The notes under the pieces were generated by a model, which searched no databases, was not told the DNA's origin, and worked only from the letters and a program-made list of their open reading frames with translations. 64,000 nucleotides of DNA from Aspidiotus rigidus (Eukaryota > Arthropoda > Insecta > Hemiptera > Diaspididae): the NCBI GenBank assembly GCA_035079385.1, contig JAVHKY010000028.1, forward strand, positions 2,976,001-3,040,000. The letters run 5' to 3'. The translations under genes and the position numbers were made by a program. Position 1 is the stretch's first letter, and the number at the start of each line of letters is the position of its first letter. Of this stretch, positions 43,811 through 55,964 are shown one piece after another.

Positions 43811-44579
43811 ATTCTAGTTGCTTATTAATTTATGTATCTTTTTTTATCTTGGTAGGTTGCATATTTTTAAATTTTCATTTCACACTCTTCACATTTGTTG
43901 TACGTTTCTATTGTACCTATTTTTCAGTATTTTTACTGGACAGGAATCATAACTTCAGTGATTACATTGTTCACAAGGCTTGCTCTTTTCCTCTTTGCCT
44001 TTACAATCTCTTCCTGTTGCTAGAGTTTTCTTCTCCTTGTACGGTTTTCTACATGTATGACTTCGAATATTATTGCAGTGTTTGCCGAACAGAGACTTAC
44101 TATCTTCTTTTCTCATTAATGATTTGTGCTCCTTTCTCCCGAAGTTGAACTTTCTCCCAGTCTCACCAATATAGATGCCTTCGCACTGTTTGTGACTGAG
44201 CTTGTACATTCCGCTCGAGCTTCTCTTGTCCTTCTCTTCCGTCTAGTCGTTGCTTATTCTCTTTGTACTGGGGTGGGTTGTAATGGATGCTTTTATTTAC
44301 ATCATAACCGCTAAACCCCTATAGCACCTTGTTGTGCTTTCCTCCACATGGTACTGATCCGGAGAACTTCCTCTGGGTTCGCTTCTTCGCTTCCATTTTC
44401 CTGAGCACTCCCTCAACCACGCCTTCAGAGTAGCCTTTCGCTGCTGCGATCTTCTTCACTATCTCAATTTCTTTCCTGTTCTCTTCATTGTTCTTTAAGA
44501 CAGAATTGTCGCTGATCTGAGCCTGGGGTGGTGATAAACTCATGCAGAGGAAGGGAAAAATGATAGGAATAAACTCAAT

Positions 44580-46498
44580 AAAAAAATTTTATCAGATCCC
44601 AAGTGAACCAAAACAATAAATCTAAAATGTAAAATCATTTATTTACAAGCGAAGACGCCAACTTTTGTACGATTTGTGTGGGCTTTTGAAAAGTACCTGT
44701 ACACCTCTTCGTATTGTTATTATTTCCTCGGGTCTTTGTCTCCAAATCATATATCTGTCAACTTGTTGACTCTCCTTCACGAACTGTAAATCGGTAGGAT
44801 CGTACCCCTTGAGACGTTTTGAATTGGCAACTTACTGTTTTAAACGGTAGTGTTTACGTACCTGCTGAGGTGGGTTATCTTCAACCCTTTTATACCATCC
44901 AGATTCGAGACTAATGGAATACTGTCGAAGTGCAGTTTTCAGATCGAGGTTCGCGAATAAAAATAGTTCGAGATTTCTTTCGTCGTCGTCCTACTACGTG
45001 GCGTCGCTGTTAGAAAAGCTGGTTTGGTAGGCTGATTTTGCGTATCGCGAGTGTAGATCTATTTGGGAAACGAATGTATCGGCTTCGATTTTTGTAAAAT
45101 GTAAATGAGATTCGATATACGTTTTATTTATTTTACAAATTTCTTATCAATAAATCCTATCGTTTTCGGTATCATCTTCTCGCCCTCGAACGTGCACGCC
45201 GCCTATAGACCAAAGTCTCCTAGTCACAAAGAAGCGCGCGTCAATCAACGTCTTTAAATTATCAACATTTTCTCCCCCTTTTCTTTCTCTTTCTCGTATA
45301 TGTATATTCTAATTATTACTCTCGATTATATATTCACGAATACCCGTATTAAAATATTCGTCGTTATTTTTCTTCGATTTTCTTTCAAATCGTGCGCGAT
45401 TATCAGGTTTGGATTCTCCGTATTCGTCGTTTTTATTTACTGCCGTTTACACAATGTTTGTTATTTCGTGACAAAATCGAATAAACGATCTTCCCGCTCG
45501 GATAATGACAATGAAGGAATGCAACGACGAAAAATAGATGTTGTGTCTTTTGCGGCCTACCTTTTTTCTTCAGCCTATTTGTCCGCCCGTCGTCGGAGCC
45601 CCTTGTGGCAATGACGTTGCCAAACGCCGAATAATACGAGATCGCGTTTCCGACAGACTCCGACGCTATGCGGTGGCCTTGTCGTGCTCCGTCGTGGAAA
45701 TAGGAACACCGGAATGGACGAGAACGTTCACATATCCGATACTAATTCTCGTATACCTCGTGATGACTTCGCAATAAAGGACATCATTTTTCTTCTATTG
45801 GTACTCTTATGATTTGTGCTGGCGTATTTCTTCCCCCTTTCGCCTGTATGATATGTATCAAAGATGGGCGAAATACGCGTATATGATGCAAATCTTGCGA
45901 CAGAGAATAAAAGAGAGAGAGAGTACGTGACGAAGACAAACGAAGCGAGAAAGCTTGTACGTACGTGTATTTATATGTAAGAAAAAACAGACCTCTAGAC
46001 CACCTATGATTTCGTAGAGTTTGTGCCCAAAAAATTAACGTGACTAGTTAGTTCTTTAGTAAAGATAAATGGTGTTTTAGATTCGAGTTTGTTCTATTTT
46101 CTCGGAGTGCGCGTGCAATGCGACAGAGGTGAGCGTTAGGTACAGATGGTATCGAATTAGTACAGACGGGAAAAATAAAACAAACCGAATATATGTAAAA
46201 GTTGTGAGAAATTGCGTTACTTTTCTGTCGAAAGTCCTTGGTTTAACGTCTCAAAAATCATTATTGCTAAATGGAAGAGTTTACGCGATGAAAATTGTGG
46301 AATGATTCGCGAGTATGAGGAAAATTGGTCTATCCTGGTTTAAATTATAAGCTTCAAAAAGCTAAATGAATCTAAGTGCCAGCACAGTTTAGGCCACCTA
46401 CTTAAAACTCGCAATGTTATCAAAGGTGAGCTTATACGGGAAAAAAATATATGTCCTAAAAATGTTTACGGGACTGAAGACTGGAATGTGCAAGGTAT
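44580..46498. other. No recognised gene
   Basis: A 79-codon plus-strand frame at 45538-45777 and others are unrecognised. The stretch 45100-46200 has higher complexity than its surroundings but no domain that I can name. Confidence 0.4.
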
Positions 46499-46745
46499 TC
46501 AAAGAGCACTGATCTTGTTGCTTACCAATTTGCTGCTTATGTATAGTGCGATAGATTCTTGCATATACTCGTATGGCTTTTGAAAATCGAACACATGGTG
46601 AGTTTCAATAAGACGTTCAGCAAATACGGATTGTCTCTCTTCTAGCTTAAACTTGAACGCCATCGTGCGGTCATTTAGGTGTACAGTGAGTCTTTGCAAT
46701 GTGCAGAGCTTAGCAATAAAGGCATGTAAATTTATATGAACCACT
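46499..46745 (-). mobile_element. PLE-C endonuclease fragment, minus strand
   Basis: KFKLEERQSVFAERLIETHH and VFDFQKPYEYM match the plus-strand fragment at 41660-41760 and correspond to the C-terminal half of a GIY-YIG domain. The open frame starts only with GTG and has no upstream domain, so it is a remnant. Confidence 0.65.
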
Positions 46746-46789
46746 TTTAATGAGGATGGAAACTAAATTTTTGGGAGTGCTCAAAAAAG

Positions 46790-48590
46790 TATTAGTCCAG
46801 TCAAATTACGCACAGAAAGGGTTCTAGCTGGACATTATTCCAAGAGTACATTTTTTTTGTGTGCGAAAGTGGTTAGGAAGACCACTTTATGAAAATACCA
46901 TAGAGTCCACAGCATCCCACCTTTCGTGAATCCCCTTTGTGACCATCTTTACCCTCGGGATCCGACCAGTTCACCGACAGATTTTTCACCGAGTAAGTCT
47001 TTTTTAAGTAATGTACACATCACTGACAGGAAAGTTCACCTGTCAGTTTTTTTTTTTTTTTTCACTGTCAGGAAAGATCATTTTCCCTTTTTGAGTTCAC
47101 CGACAACGACGACGAAGTTCACCTTTTTCAATCAGTTGTTCGACTTTTATTTGATTCTTTGATATACCAAAATTATTTAAATAAATAATAATTTAATAAA
47201 GAAAATGTATTTAATTAAATTATTAATATTTACAAATAAAATTAATAAATATTATATTATTTTTATTATTTATAATTATAATGTTTAATTTAATAAATCA
47301 ATTTATTTATTTAAAATCTTGTTTAAAAATTTTAATAAATAATTTTTATTTCAATAATGATTTAAAAATTATAATAATTTAAATTATTTTATTTTTTTTT
47401 TTCAAAATTAAATTTAATTAATTTATAAAATAAATAATACTTGAAAATATAAAAAATATTATAAAACTTTAATTTATTAAATAATAATATCAAAAATAAA
47501 ATTATTAAATTAATTTTTTTATTATTATTAAACTTGAATTAAACTGATTAATTAACTTCATTAATAAAAATATAATCGAATTTTGTCGGTGAACTTTCGT
47601 CACGATGAACTCACCATGTGGTGAAGCACTACTTCTATCAGGTGAATTATCTGTAGGTGAACTTTCTGTAGGTGAATCGTAATCGGTGAATTTTTTTACG
47701 TGAAAAATCTTTCGGTGAAACACTTTAGTCCCGTTACCCTCCAAAATTCATTTTTTTGCAATTTTCTCAAAAACTATGCACTTTGGAGAAAAAAGTTTCA
47801 AACAAAAATTGTTCCTCATCAATAGAGACTGGATTTTTTGGCAAGAACACCTGTGAATTTCGGCCCTTCAATTCAAAAATTCGGCAATATTTGGTATTCA
47901 AAAAGAAAGAGGGGGAAATACGCGTTTTTCAGTACATTTACTCACTCTCAATGAAAATTATACAATTTCCAACCAAAATTACCTTACTTTTCACCAGAAC
48001 TAATCAATTTCGGTAGAAAAAATTGATCAAAAACTGCTTCACTTGAGAGCAAATTTTGTTGATTTTTGCCAATCAAAATTTCATGAATTTTTCGACAAAA
48101 ATTGGCCCAAAATTCAGTATTTTTCAAATAAAATCCACTTAATTTCAGGCAAAATTTGGTAATTTCTAACAAAATATTCACGATTTAGCATGGAATTTCT
48201 CAGTTCTATTGCAAACCAAGATTTGTAGTAATTTCGGCATTTTTGGGCAAAATATAATTTTTTTCCTGCGTTCTATTTATCATGATTCAAACTTCATTTT
48301 GATTCTCATTCATAGGAGAAAAAGTGCCAAATGCCGAGGAATCCGGTCTTTGCTCATCAAATTTCACGTTAGTTATTTGTTACTGTACGTCTGTTAGTTG
48401 TCTTGAAAATTGCTGACTAAGCAGCATATTTTGCACTTTGAAAGAATTTTTTCCTTATTTCCTCAAAAATTAAGCATTTTAGGGAAATGAATTTCAAACA
48501 AAAGTTGTTTTTCATCAAATTTACTATCAGATTTCAGATACATCGCTCACTTATTACTTTAAGCCTATTGGTTGGCGTAGATTTTCAAGA
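46790..48590. repeat. Unclassified dispersed repeat (family X), copy A
   Basis: Flanking segments 46790-46955 and 47734-48590 align with the single block 52985-53390. Shared markers include TCTAGCTGGACAT, GTTACTGTACGTCTGTTA and GTCTTGAAAATTGCYGACTAA, in the same order. Copy A is interrupted by the MITE at 46956-47733 and by extra sequence at about 47830-48370. Confidence 0.75.
46956..47733. mobile_element. MITE with multiple TTCACCGA motifs, inserted in repeat X
   Basis: Flanked by a 7-bp direct repeat TTACCCT (46949-46955 and 47734-47740). The uninterrupted counterpart at 53090-53130 confirms the insertion. Ends are inverted: CGGGATCCGACCAGTTCACC on the left and the inverse of CGGGACTAAAGTGTTTCACC on the right, each followed by GATTTTTCAC. 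Arms contain several TTCACCGA/TTCACCTA copies and the middle (47160-47560) is extremely AT-rich. The duplication length is near that of hAT elements (8 bp), but the superfamily is uncertain. Confidence 0.75.
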
Positions 48591-49974
48591 CTAGATTAAA
48601 CTGACAATTAGGGAGAAAATACTTTACGTAAATGTACAACTTTTTCAATATTTTAAACAACTGCTACCAATTCATTGGATGGAAGTGGGCTTCATCCAAG
48701 CCTATTCGTTGAGGTTGAACTATTTATTCATTTTAGTCATTAGAGTTTTCCGCAAAAGAAGTACCATCAACTCTGTTGAAGTATTTTTTAGTCAGATACC
48801 TATCTAAACTGATGCTGTTTCTTTGTTGGATTTCCCATTCGGTTTTTATTTTGGTCCGAGTAACCTTTGAAGATAATGAGGTTTTGGAACCACTGGGAGT
48901 ATCTCATTGCATCAGAACAGTTGTAAGATTTTGATAGCAACTCAAGTAGGAAGGCAGGATGCCATTTCATTATCTGGGTTAAGCTGTGGCTAATGTACGT
49001 GGCGGCCAAAGTCTTCGGGGTTGGCAGACCTATTCAGGTAGAGATGTATCGGTCTGGTAGTGCCTGGAGTTTGTCTCACAAATTCAATATGGGGTTTGAT
49101 CAACCTCTTAATCGTGGTAGTAGAGAAGCTGCTCTGTCCAAGGTCTAGTTGGTCATCTGAGGGCTCGTAACCATAATATTGTGAAAGACAAGTGTCTGAA
49201 CAGCCGCGGTTTCACACAGATTTGCTGTTAGTGGCGTTGCACTACACTCACAGATGGCTTTTAGAGTTGCAAGTTGTAGCGCCTACTGGTGCTTATCAAT
49301 TTAGCGTTTTTATTGCTGCGTTGTGTTTGTGTTTATGGGTCACTTTTGAGTTACTACAGAATGGCATAAGCACAAGTTCACATATCGAAGCTCTGAGTCT
49401 TGGATGTGTTGTATTTGGGACTATAGGTCACCTCTGAATTACTACATGACGGTGGAAAAACAAGTTTGCTTGTTAAATCTCTCATTCTTACATATATCGT
49501 ACTTGGGCCTTATTGAAGTAGTAAGTTGTGCTCTAACAGTGCAGTGATAAATTGACTCTGTATGGTGAAAAAAAAAAACTAAAAAAAGAACTGGCGGGTG
49601 AATGAAATAATCGATAACTGGAAGGCATAGTCAGATTGTAGCATTGGTATTTGAAATTTCTAAATTATGCTTAGTCTTTTCGATTCATTAATCCTGAAAC
49701 CCCTGCAAGTTGTGCACCCAAGTGGTAGAAAATTTCTACATCAGTGACATGTCGATCGGTTGTTTGCTTGACTCCAAAATGATGCTGATTTGTGGTCCAT
49801 CCGATGTAGACTAGAGTGTACGAGTATTTACCCAAGCTTTCAAAATCTTGATATTTTCCTACTGAGTCAAAGCTTAGAGCTGAAGTCGAGATCATAGAGT
49901 AGAGTTGTAGATCCAGTTTCAATATTGGTGCAGTTGAAAAGGTCGAGTGTAAAGCCTATTTCAATGGGAGCAGC
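48591..49974. other. No recognised gene
   Basis: Short frames (48800-49009 minus, 49192-49437 plus, 49671-49922 minus) show no domains. At 49320-49470 there is a weak internal duplication (TGGGTCACTTTTGAGTTACT against TAGGTCACCTCTGAATTACT). Confidence 0.4.
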
Positions 49975-50075
49975 TTCTGCCGATTCAATAACAATCTCTA
50001 CAGCCAGGATAAATGGAATCTCCGCCGTCACAGACACTGGCGGAGATAATCATGAATAACATGGAAAACCTTTGG
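49975..50075 (+). mobile_element. PLE-A reverse transcriptase scrap
   Basis: About 90 bp align with the region around motif B of PLE-A. AACAATCTCTACAGCCAGGA corresponds to the FNNRFYSQE codons, and GGCGGAGATAATCATGAATA to the AEIFMND codons, with the GSPLSP motif deleted or shifted between them. Confidence 0.7.
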
Positions 50076-50079
50076 TCGT

Positions 50080-50740
50080 ATACACTATTGCGACGTCATC
50101 ATGGTCGAGGGGTATAATATCACATGTTGTTGGTCATCAAGGTATGAGTTCAAGACGTCACAGGTTGATGACGTCCTAAAAGTGTATACATCTTAAGGTG
50201 AGGGGTGATGATGTCAATGATTGATGACGTTATAAAAGTTTGATTGTCTTTACGTTACAAATGACCACATGGATCCTTTTTAGCCAAACCCAACCAAGCG
50301 ACATGATAACAATCTAGAGAAATGTTCCTTCATCAAGAGCGGAGATTCTCCTTTTCCTCAGATCGTTATCATGTCGCTTGGTTGGGTTTGGCTAAAAAGG
50401 GTCCATATGTTACTGGACGTGATCGCGCTGATGTAGCGGATTAATGGCGTCTCTAGAGTTGAGGTTGAGAACTTTAGTTATTGATGACGTCATGAGAGGG
50501 CGTACGCCTTGTAATTAGGCGTGATGATGTCACGAAAGTGTAATTATCCCAAGGTAAGGAATGATGACGTCACTGGAGGTGATCGCGATGATGTGACGGA
50601 TTGATGACACTAGAAAATGGGTTGATGACGTCACAAAAGACATAATATTATGTCTTCAGGTCAGGAGTGATGACGTTAGCAATTGATGTCACAAAGATAA
50701 TGAGGTCACTTGAGGTGATCGCAAGGTAAGAAAGTATGTC
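50080..50740. repeat. Degenerate tandem repeat rich in GATGACGTCA
   Basis: GATGACGTCA or one-off variants recur about ten times, with perfect TGACGTCA octamers at 50485-50492, 50565-50572 and 50626-50633. The units are irregular (roughly 40-80 bp) and alternate with GTGATCGCG(A/C)TGATG segments. The octamer is the palindromic binding site of CREB/ATF-type bZIP proteins in animals; any regulatory role is unproven. Confidence 0.65.
50269..50406. repeat. 47-nt-arm near-perfect hairpin
   Basis: 50269-50315 and 50360-50406 are inverted repeats matching at 45 of 47 positions, with a 44-nt loop. The core reads TTTTTAGCCAAACCCAACCA on the left. It sits in the middle of the GATGACGTCA array. Confidence 0.9.
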
Positions 50741-52892
50741 CATAATTCCGATGTGACACAGTATAAAGTTGGTATCGAGGTTTTTAGAGTTTGTTAATTA
50801 CTCTCCAGACAAATTTTTCAATATTTCCGAAGAATAATATTTTCGATTCACCATTTAAAGTTGAAGTACCTCTTCTCGAGTTCGCCTTCTTCCAGATCAA
50901 CGTAATTCGAGATCGAATATATGCAGCTTGACGTTTGCCGTCGTCATCGCGATATAAGGTTAGATTAGTACTTTTTTGTTATCATACAAATATGATTGTA
51001 TACGTATACAAACATCGATCATTTATCATTCGCCCTCACTTCCACGGGTATGTATGAGTATTCGTACGAACGTTCGGTCGTAATTCAGCAAAATATGTGA
51101 CACGCATCCTCCAGCCGGTGACCGAACGATAAAAACTGACCACCATAACCGACCGGCGTTAAAATGCTAACGCATCAGGCTCGCGCCCCCGAAAACATCG
51201 TCGCTGTTTGGCATTCAGGAGACGAGTGCTTTTTTGACAGCAGCCAACATTGTTTTGTCGCGGCAAGGCTGGAATGGTATTCGCGAGCTACAACAACGGA
51301 GTCAAAGAGAGTAATACTACAGGAAAAATGAAGTGCGATCTCGAGCCCCTAAATTACGTCCTTGTTCGCATCTCACTATGTATGTACATACAAAGAGCTA
51401 CTAACGACTATCCTGAATAAACAAGCACCGCCCGACATCTACACTCGGTGCTTTTCACAGCTGCTCCGTTCGTTTTCTTCGAAATATATAGGTCCACCGA
51501 TGAAGGGAGGCTTAAAGGTATCCTTTTCTTTCGAAACGTTAGCTCGCCTTTGCCTTTCGTTTGTCTTCCTCTCGATTCTTAAATCCAGTTTAAAAAGATC
51601 GACGGGGTGTTCGATGGTGCAGCAGTAAGCAGCACCGACGTGACTGCGTTATCTATTTTGCTCGCGAGCGCGGACAATTATAACGAGAGAAGACGCAGGG
51701 AAAAAAGAAAATAATATAATAACACAGAATATAAGGGGGCGCGCTCCGCTCGTTTTTATAATACACATAAAATTGTATACTAGCTGCTAACTAGAGAGGA
51801 TATTTTTATAGATCCGCGTTACACTGGCAGAGAACATCTTGTTTAACGATATTGTGAAGATGGTCATTTGTTGTCGGCCAGGTTAATGATGTTTGTAAAA
51901 TTGAAATCAACTGACAAACGCGAGGTTGGGGAAAGGAGCAGCCGTGCGAAGGTGAGATTGCGCATACAATCGAAAATTAGTTGTGGTGGTCGCGAAATAT
52001 AACGTCAAGTAGGTCGGCCATAACAATGATGATAAAAAGGAATACAGACCAGACTAATTATAAATGACAGCTTTACGAACTTGATTGTAACGCGTTTTAT
52101 TAGTGTAAATGCGCTATGAGACGCTTTAAATTAGTAGTTTGTAAGCCCGGCGACAGGTTAGATATCTGGAATTCCACGACAAATAATTTCAACGGAAAAT
52201 ATTACTATAAAAATAAATTGCACGTAGGAGGAAAGTGAACGTGTGTTCCGCACTTTGATGGTAAAGATGAGCTTATGGTGCGCTGGACTGTGTGAAGTTG
52301 ATTCACGGAAATTTCATTTATGAGACGGGTAAATGTATCTTCATTAATACCTTTCTTTGCGACCATAAGAACTCTATACGGACGTGGTAGGTGAATAAAG
52401 TGAAACTCGTGTAGACACACACCTTTTAATAAGACTGATGTTTGTTCTCGTCCTCAGTTTTATGTAATCGTATCTTCGAGATTAGTTAGTCGATCTACGG
52501 TGGTACAGGTGGTAGTACAGGCTATATTCATAATTGAGAAGTTGACCATAAAAAATTAAATACTCCGCTAACCCGGTTCAGACTTCGAATTAAATAAAAT
52601 CAAGCGCGAAGCGTTTCCAAACGATACATAAAATATAGTATGCAATTTTGGTCGATTTTTATACATGAAATTCGTCCGAAATTTAAATAAAAATGAGATA
52701 ACCGGATTCGAGTAATTTCATTGCTTTTGGGTGGCAAATTTTAATTGAACCCCGAACGAATTCGTTGTGAAATGGGGTTTTCCTCACTCTTGTCTTGCGA
52801 AACACCCGTAAGAAAATCCAAGTGCGGTCACAAAATATTTGTATTTTGGGATTTTGAAAAGATGCATAATTCTGGTCCTGTTATTTTGTATG
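50741..52892. other. No recognised gene
   Basis: About 2.1 kb of complex, non-repetitive sequence. Short frames at 51362-51628 (plus) and 52205-52420 (minus) have no recognised domain. A conserved exon cannot be excluded. Confidence 0.4.
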
Positions 52893-53391
52893 GGGTAACG
52901 GAGCTTACGAGTTCCGTTTTGTCAATTTTTCTACAGCTTTAGCCAAAATTTGAGTTTAGGTTTTCTATAAAATTTGTATTTAAAATATAGTCCAGTCGAA
53001 TTAGACTTCTAGCTGGACATAATTAGGACAATACATTTTTTTTCGTGGAAGTAATCAGAACGACCGCCTGATGAAAACACTTCGGAGTCCACCACTTTTG
53101 TGACCACCGCTGCCCGCCGAAATTCAGTCTTTTGCTTTTCTCGAAAACTACGTACCTGAGAGAAAAAATTTTCAAGTAGAAGTTGTTCCTCATCAAATTT
53201 TCTGTAACATGCACTAGTCATTTGTTACTGTACGTCTGTTATTTGTCTTGAAAATTGCCGACTAAACAGCATATTTTGCACTTTCGAAAAATTGTTAAAA
53301 AATTACTCATTTTAGAGAAACAAGTTTCAAACAAAAGTTGTTCTTCATCAAATTTATTATAAGATACATCACTCACTTATTACTATAAGCC
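52893..53391. repeat. Unclassified dispersed repeat (family X), copy B
   Basis: Aligns with 46790-48590 without the MITE insertion. The leading GGAGCTTACGAGTTCCG segment is shared with 41440-41515. Confidence 0.7.
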
Positions 53392-53545
53392 TATTGTACA
53401 ACAATACTGCGTCGTGATTGGTCCGTCTGCCTACGGGCTACGTTTCTATTGGCTATCAAGTTTGTTATCATTCTATATTGGTCGGTTCTGTTCTTTCTGT
53501 CTTGTTCTATTACCAGACTGAATAATCTTTCGCTGTCAATCGATT
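53392..53545 (-). mobile_element. PLE-A 3'-end fragment
   Basis: Diverged match to the CCAAT-rich tail and last codons of PLE-A (GTTTCTATTGGCTA, TTACCAGACTGAATAATCTT and CGCTGTCAATC). Confidence 0.7.
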
Positions 53546-53547
53546 TA

Positions 53548-53790
53548 ACGTCGATTTAAAGTCGACCCGCATACTTTCCATGAATTCCAAAATCGACTGG
53601 CAATGGACACAAAAGAGAACTCGATTTTAGTTCGATAGAAAAATTTGGAAAAATGGACTCGAAATTGACTCTAGATCCACATCGATTTCAGATCGATTTT
53701 AAGTCGTTTTGCCTACACTACCGAGAAACTACAAATCGATTTGAAATCGAAGCAACAGAGCAGTCAATTTTAAGTCGATAAAAAATTTGT
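53548..53790. repeat. TCGA-rich dispersed repeat, copy 3
   Basis: Shares AATCGATTTGAAATCGAAGC and AGAGCAGTCAATTTTAAGTC with the copy at 10140-10620. Confidence 0.65.
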
Positions 53791-54080
53791 AGTCCAGGAA
53801 AATTGGATGAAAAAAGTGGGCTACTCGGAAAAAATTAGAAACACAGGTTGTATTGCTGTTACCCCCTCCCTCCCTTGTCAAACACCAGAGGGGGCCGGAA
53901 CGTCTCCCAAATTTTGTTTTTTTTATGATTATCTTGGAAAATAAGCCGCCTATGAAAAAATTACAAGACACCAAAAGTGTTCCTTAAAAAATTTTCTACG
54001 AGCTTGTGTCAAATCTTTCCGCTCCCAAAGCCATAAAAGTCCACAGGAGGCCGAAACAATTTCGGAATTTCAGTTTTTTT

Positions 54081-54499
54081 GGGGGCGTCCATAAATTACG
54101 TGAGGCGATTTTTGTGATTTTCCGACCTCTCCTCCCCCTTTGGTGAGATATTGTGAGATTTGCCTTGACCCCCTCCCTCCCCCTCTTATCTCGCGTGAGA
54201 TTTTCTGAAATGTGAATTTTTGCTTTAAATACGTTTATTTGTGCTTAATCGCGTTTATCTTATAAAAAAAGTAATTTTCTCGATCATATTTTATACCTAT
54301 TAAAAAAAACTAGTTTTTATTAAATTTAAGCCAGTTTAGCAATATTTTTGAATGTATTTGTGTGAGAAAAAAATTACGTGAGATTTGTCGGCCTCCCCCC
54401 TCTCCCTCACGTGAGTTTTGGTAAGACTTGGCTGAACCCCTCCCACCCCAAAAAAAAAAAAAAAAAAAAAATCGGCTCATGTAATTTATGGACGCACCC
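54081..54499. mobile_element. MITE with GGGGGCGTCCATAAATTACG-type ends, copy 2
   Basis: Starts GGGGGCGTCCATAAATTACG and ends TAATTTATGGACGCACCC, with TTT on both sides. It interrupts the left Foldback arm, since the right arm has no counterpart at 59465. It contains an interior segment (about 54255-54345) absent from the copy at 40735-41036. Confidence 0.85.
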
Positions 54500-55064
54500 T
54501 TTCTATCATCCCAGAAAATAAGTCGTTTATGAAAAAATTACAAGACACAAAAATTATTCCTTTTAAAGTTTCCTATCAATTGACCCAAATTTCACCGCCC
54601 TCAACTCTTGGTGATCGGTTCACAAGGGAGAGACCACGTTTTTCAACATTTCTGTTTTTCCCAATTATCTCGAAACATACGCTCTCTATGAAAATATTAC
54701 GTAACACAAAAATTATTCTTCATAAAATTTTCTATCAACTGATGCCCATTTTTCCCAAACATCCGTAAATTCATCCAAAGGGAGACAAAAGGTCTTCGAA
54801 ATTTTCGTTTTTCTCAATTATTTTGGAAAATACACGGTTTAGGAAAAAATTACAAGAGATCCAAAATCATTTCTTATACAATTTCCCAACAACAGATGCC
54901 AAATTGGACCACTTCCGACCTCAGGAGTTCCACAAGGGGCCATGACGTCTTCTCTTTCGTATTGTTGCAATTATTTCGGAAAATAAGTCGTTCTTGGAAT
55001 GATGACGACATACGGGAATCATTGGTTATAAAATTTTTCAAATAATGATATCAAATTTTCAGTC

Positions 55065-55964
55065 TTCTCACCTCAAATTTGCACGAAAAAATGAATTGTA
55101 ATTCGCTGAAAAATTTCTAATATTTCACCACACGTTACATATTATATGTTGAGAGCAAAGTCCGAAATTTTACAATTCGAGAATTGTACGGGTAATTTTG
55201 TACACTTTGCGAAGTGCCTGAGCAAAAGGGGAAGTGCACATCAATAATGTACAGAACGCGAATTGCACACCTTTTTTGTACAAAGCTGTAAATAACTTTA
55301 TTGATAAAGAATCATATTTCTTAAAGGAAAAAGAACTAATAACAGACAAGCATGTTTGTGAAAACATAACCACAGGACCCAAGTATCTCGACTTTTGATT
55401 TTCAGGCAAGCTCATGGTGGTCGTTTTTGATTTTCCCGAGTCAAAAAACCATAAAAACGATACCCCACACTCTAGCATTATATTACCAATAAATTCGGCC
55501 TAAATTTGACCCAAATTTGCGTCCCCATCTTGGCTGTATGTGATCCCAATATCTCAAGTAGTGTTTGAAGATCCTAGCAACCCTCCCCCCCCAAAAAAAA
55601 AAAAAAATACAACCTTCTGTTCTACCTTGAAGCGGAAATGAAATGAGTCTTGGAGTTGGGGCATAAGGAGGCAAAATTCGACTTGGCAAACATGAAATTC
55701 GGATTCAGCGAATGTTTTTACCCTTATAACCGATGGTTGCCAAAATGTCTCAAGAATAGAGATGCATTTCAAGAAAAAGTCCACCTGTCTATTCGGTTGC
55801 ATGACACGCAGAATTGCATACTATGTCATTCTTTACGCGTATTTATCTATTGCTTTGACGCACCGACGATATCCCTTCCATCCCCCTCTGAACCAAGCCG
55901 AACCGATTTGGATTGGTTCATAAGGATGCTCAATAAGCGTAGTGGACAGCTAGATTGCTGCCCT
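55065..55964. other. Sequence present only in the left Foldback arm
   Basis: About 900 bp here correspond to only about 60 bp in the right arm (58855-58912). This is either an insertion on the left or a deletion on the right. A poly(A) run lies at 55593-55607 next to a run of C. No domain is recognised in its frames. Confidence 0.5.

Larger units (their letters stand above)
42240..44545 (-). mobile_element. Penelope-like element PLE-A, copy 4 (old, interrupted)
   Basis: 42240-42480 is a diverged terminal repeat (AGTACTTTTGAGTGCACC, AACAAGGCCTTAAATATTG) and 42500-42575 the end of the protein. After about 1.4 kb of inserted sequence, 43955-44543 carries the endonuclease (CEGIYIGETGRKFNFGRKEH) and its upstream connector (NNEENRKEIEIVKKIAAAKG). 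It is more diverged than the other copies. Confidence 0.7.
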
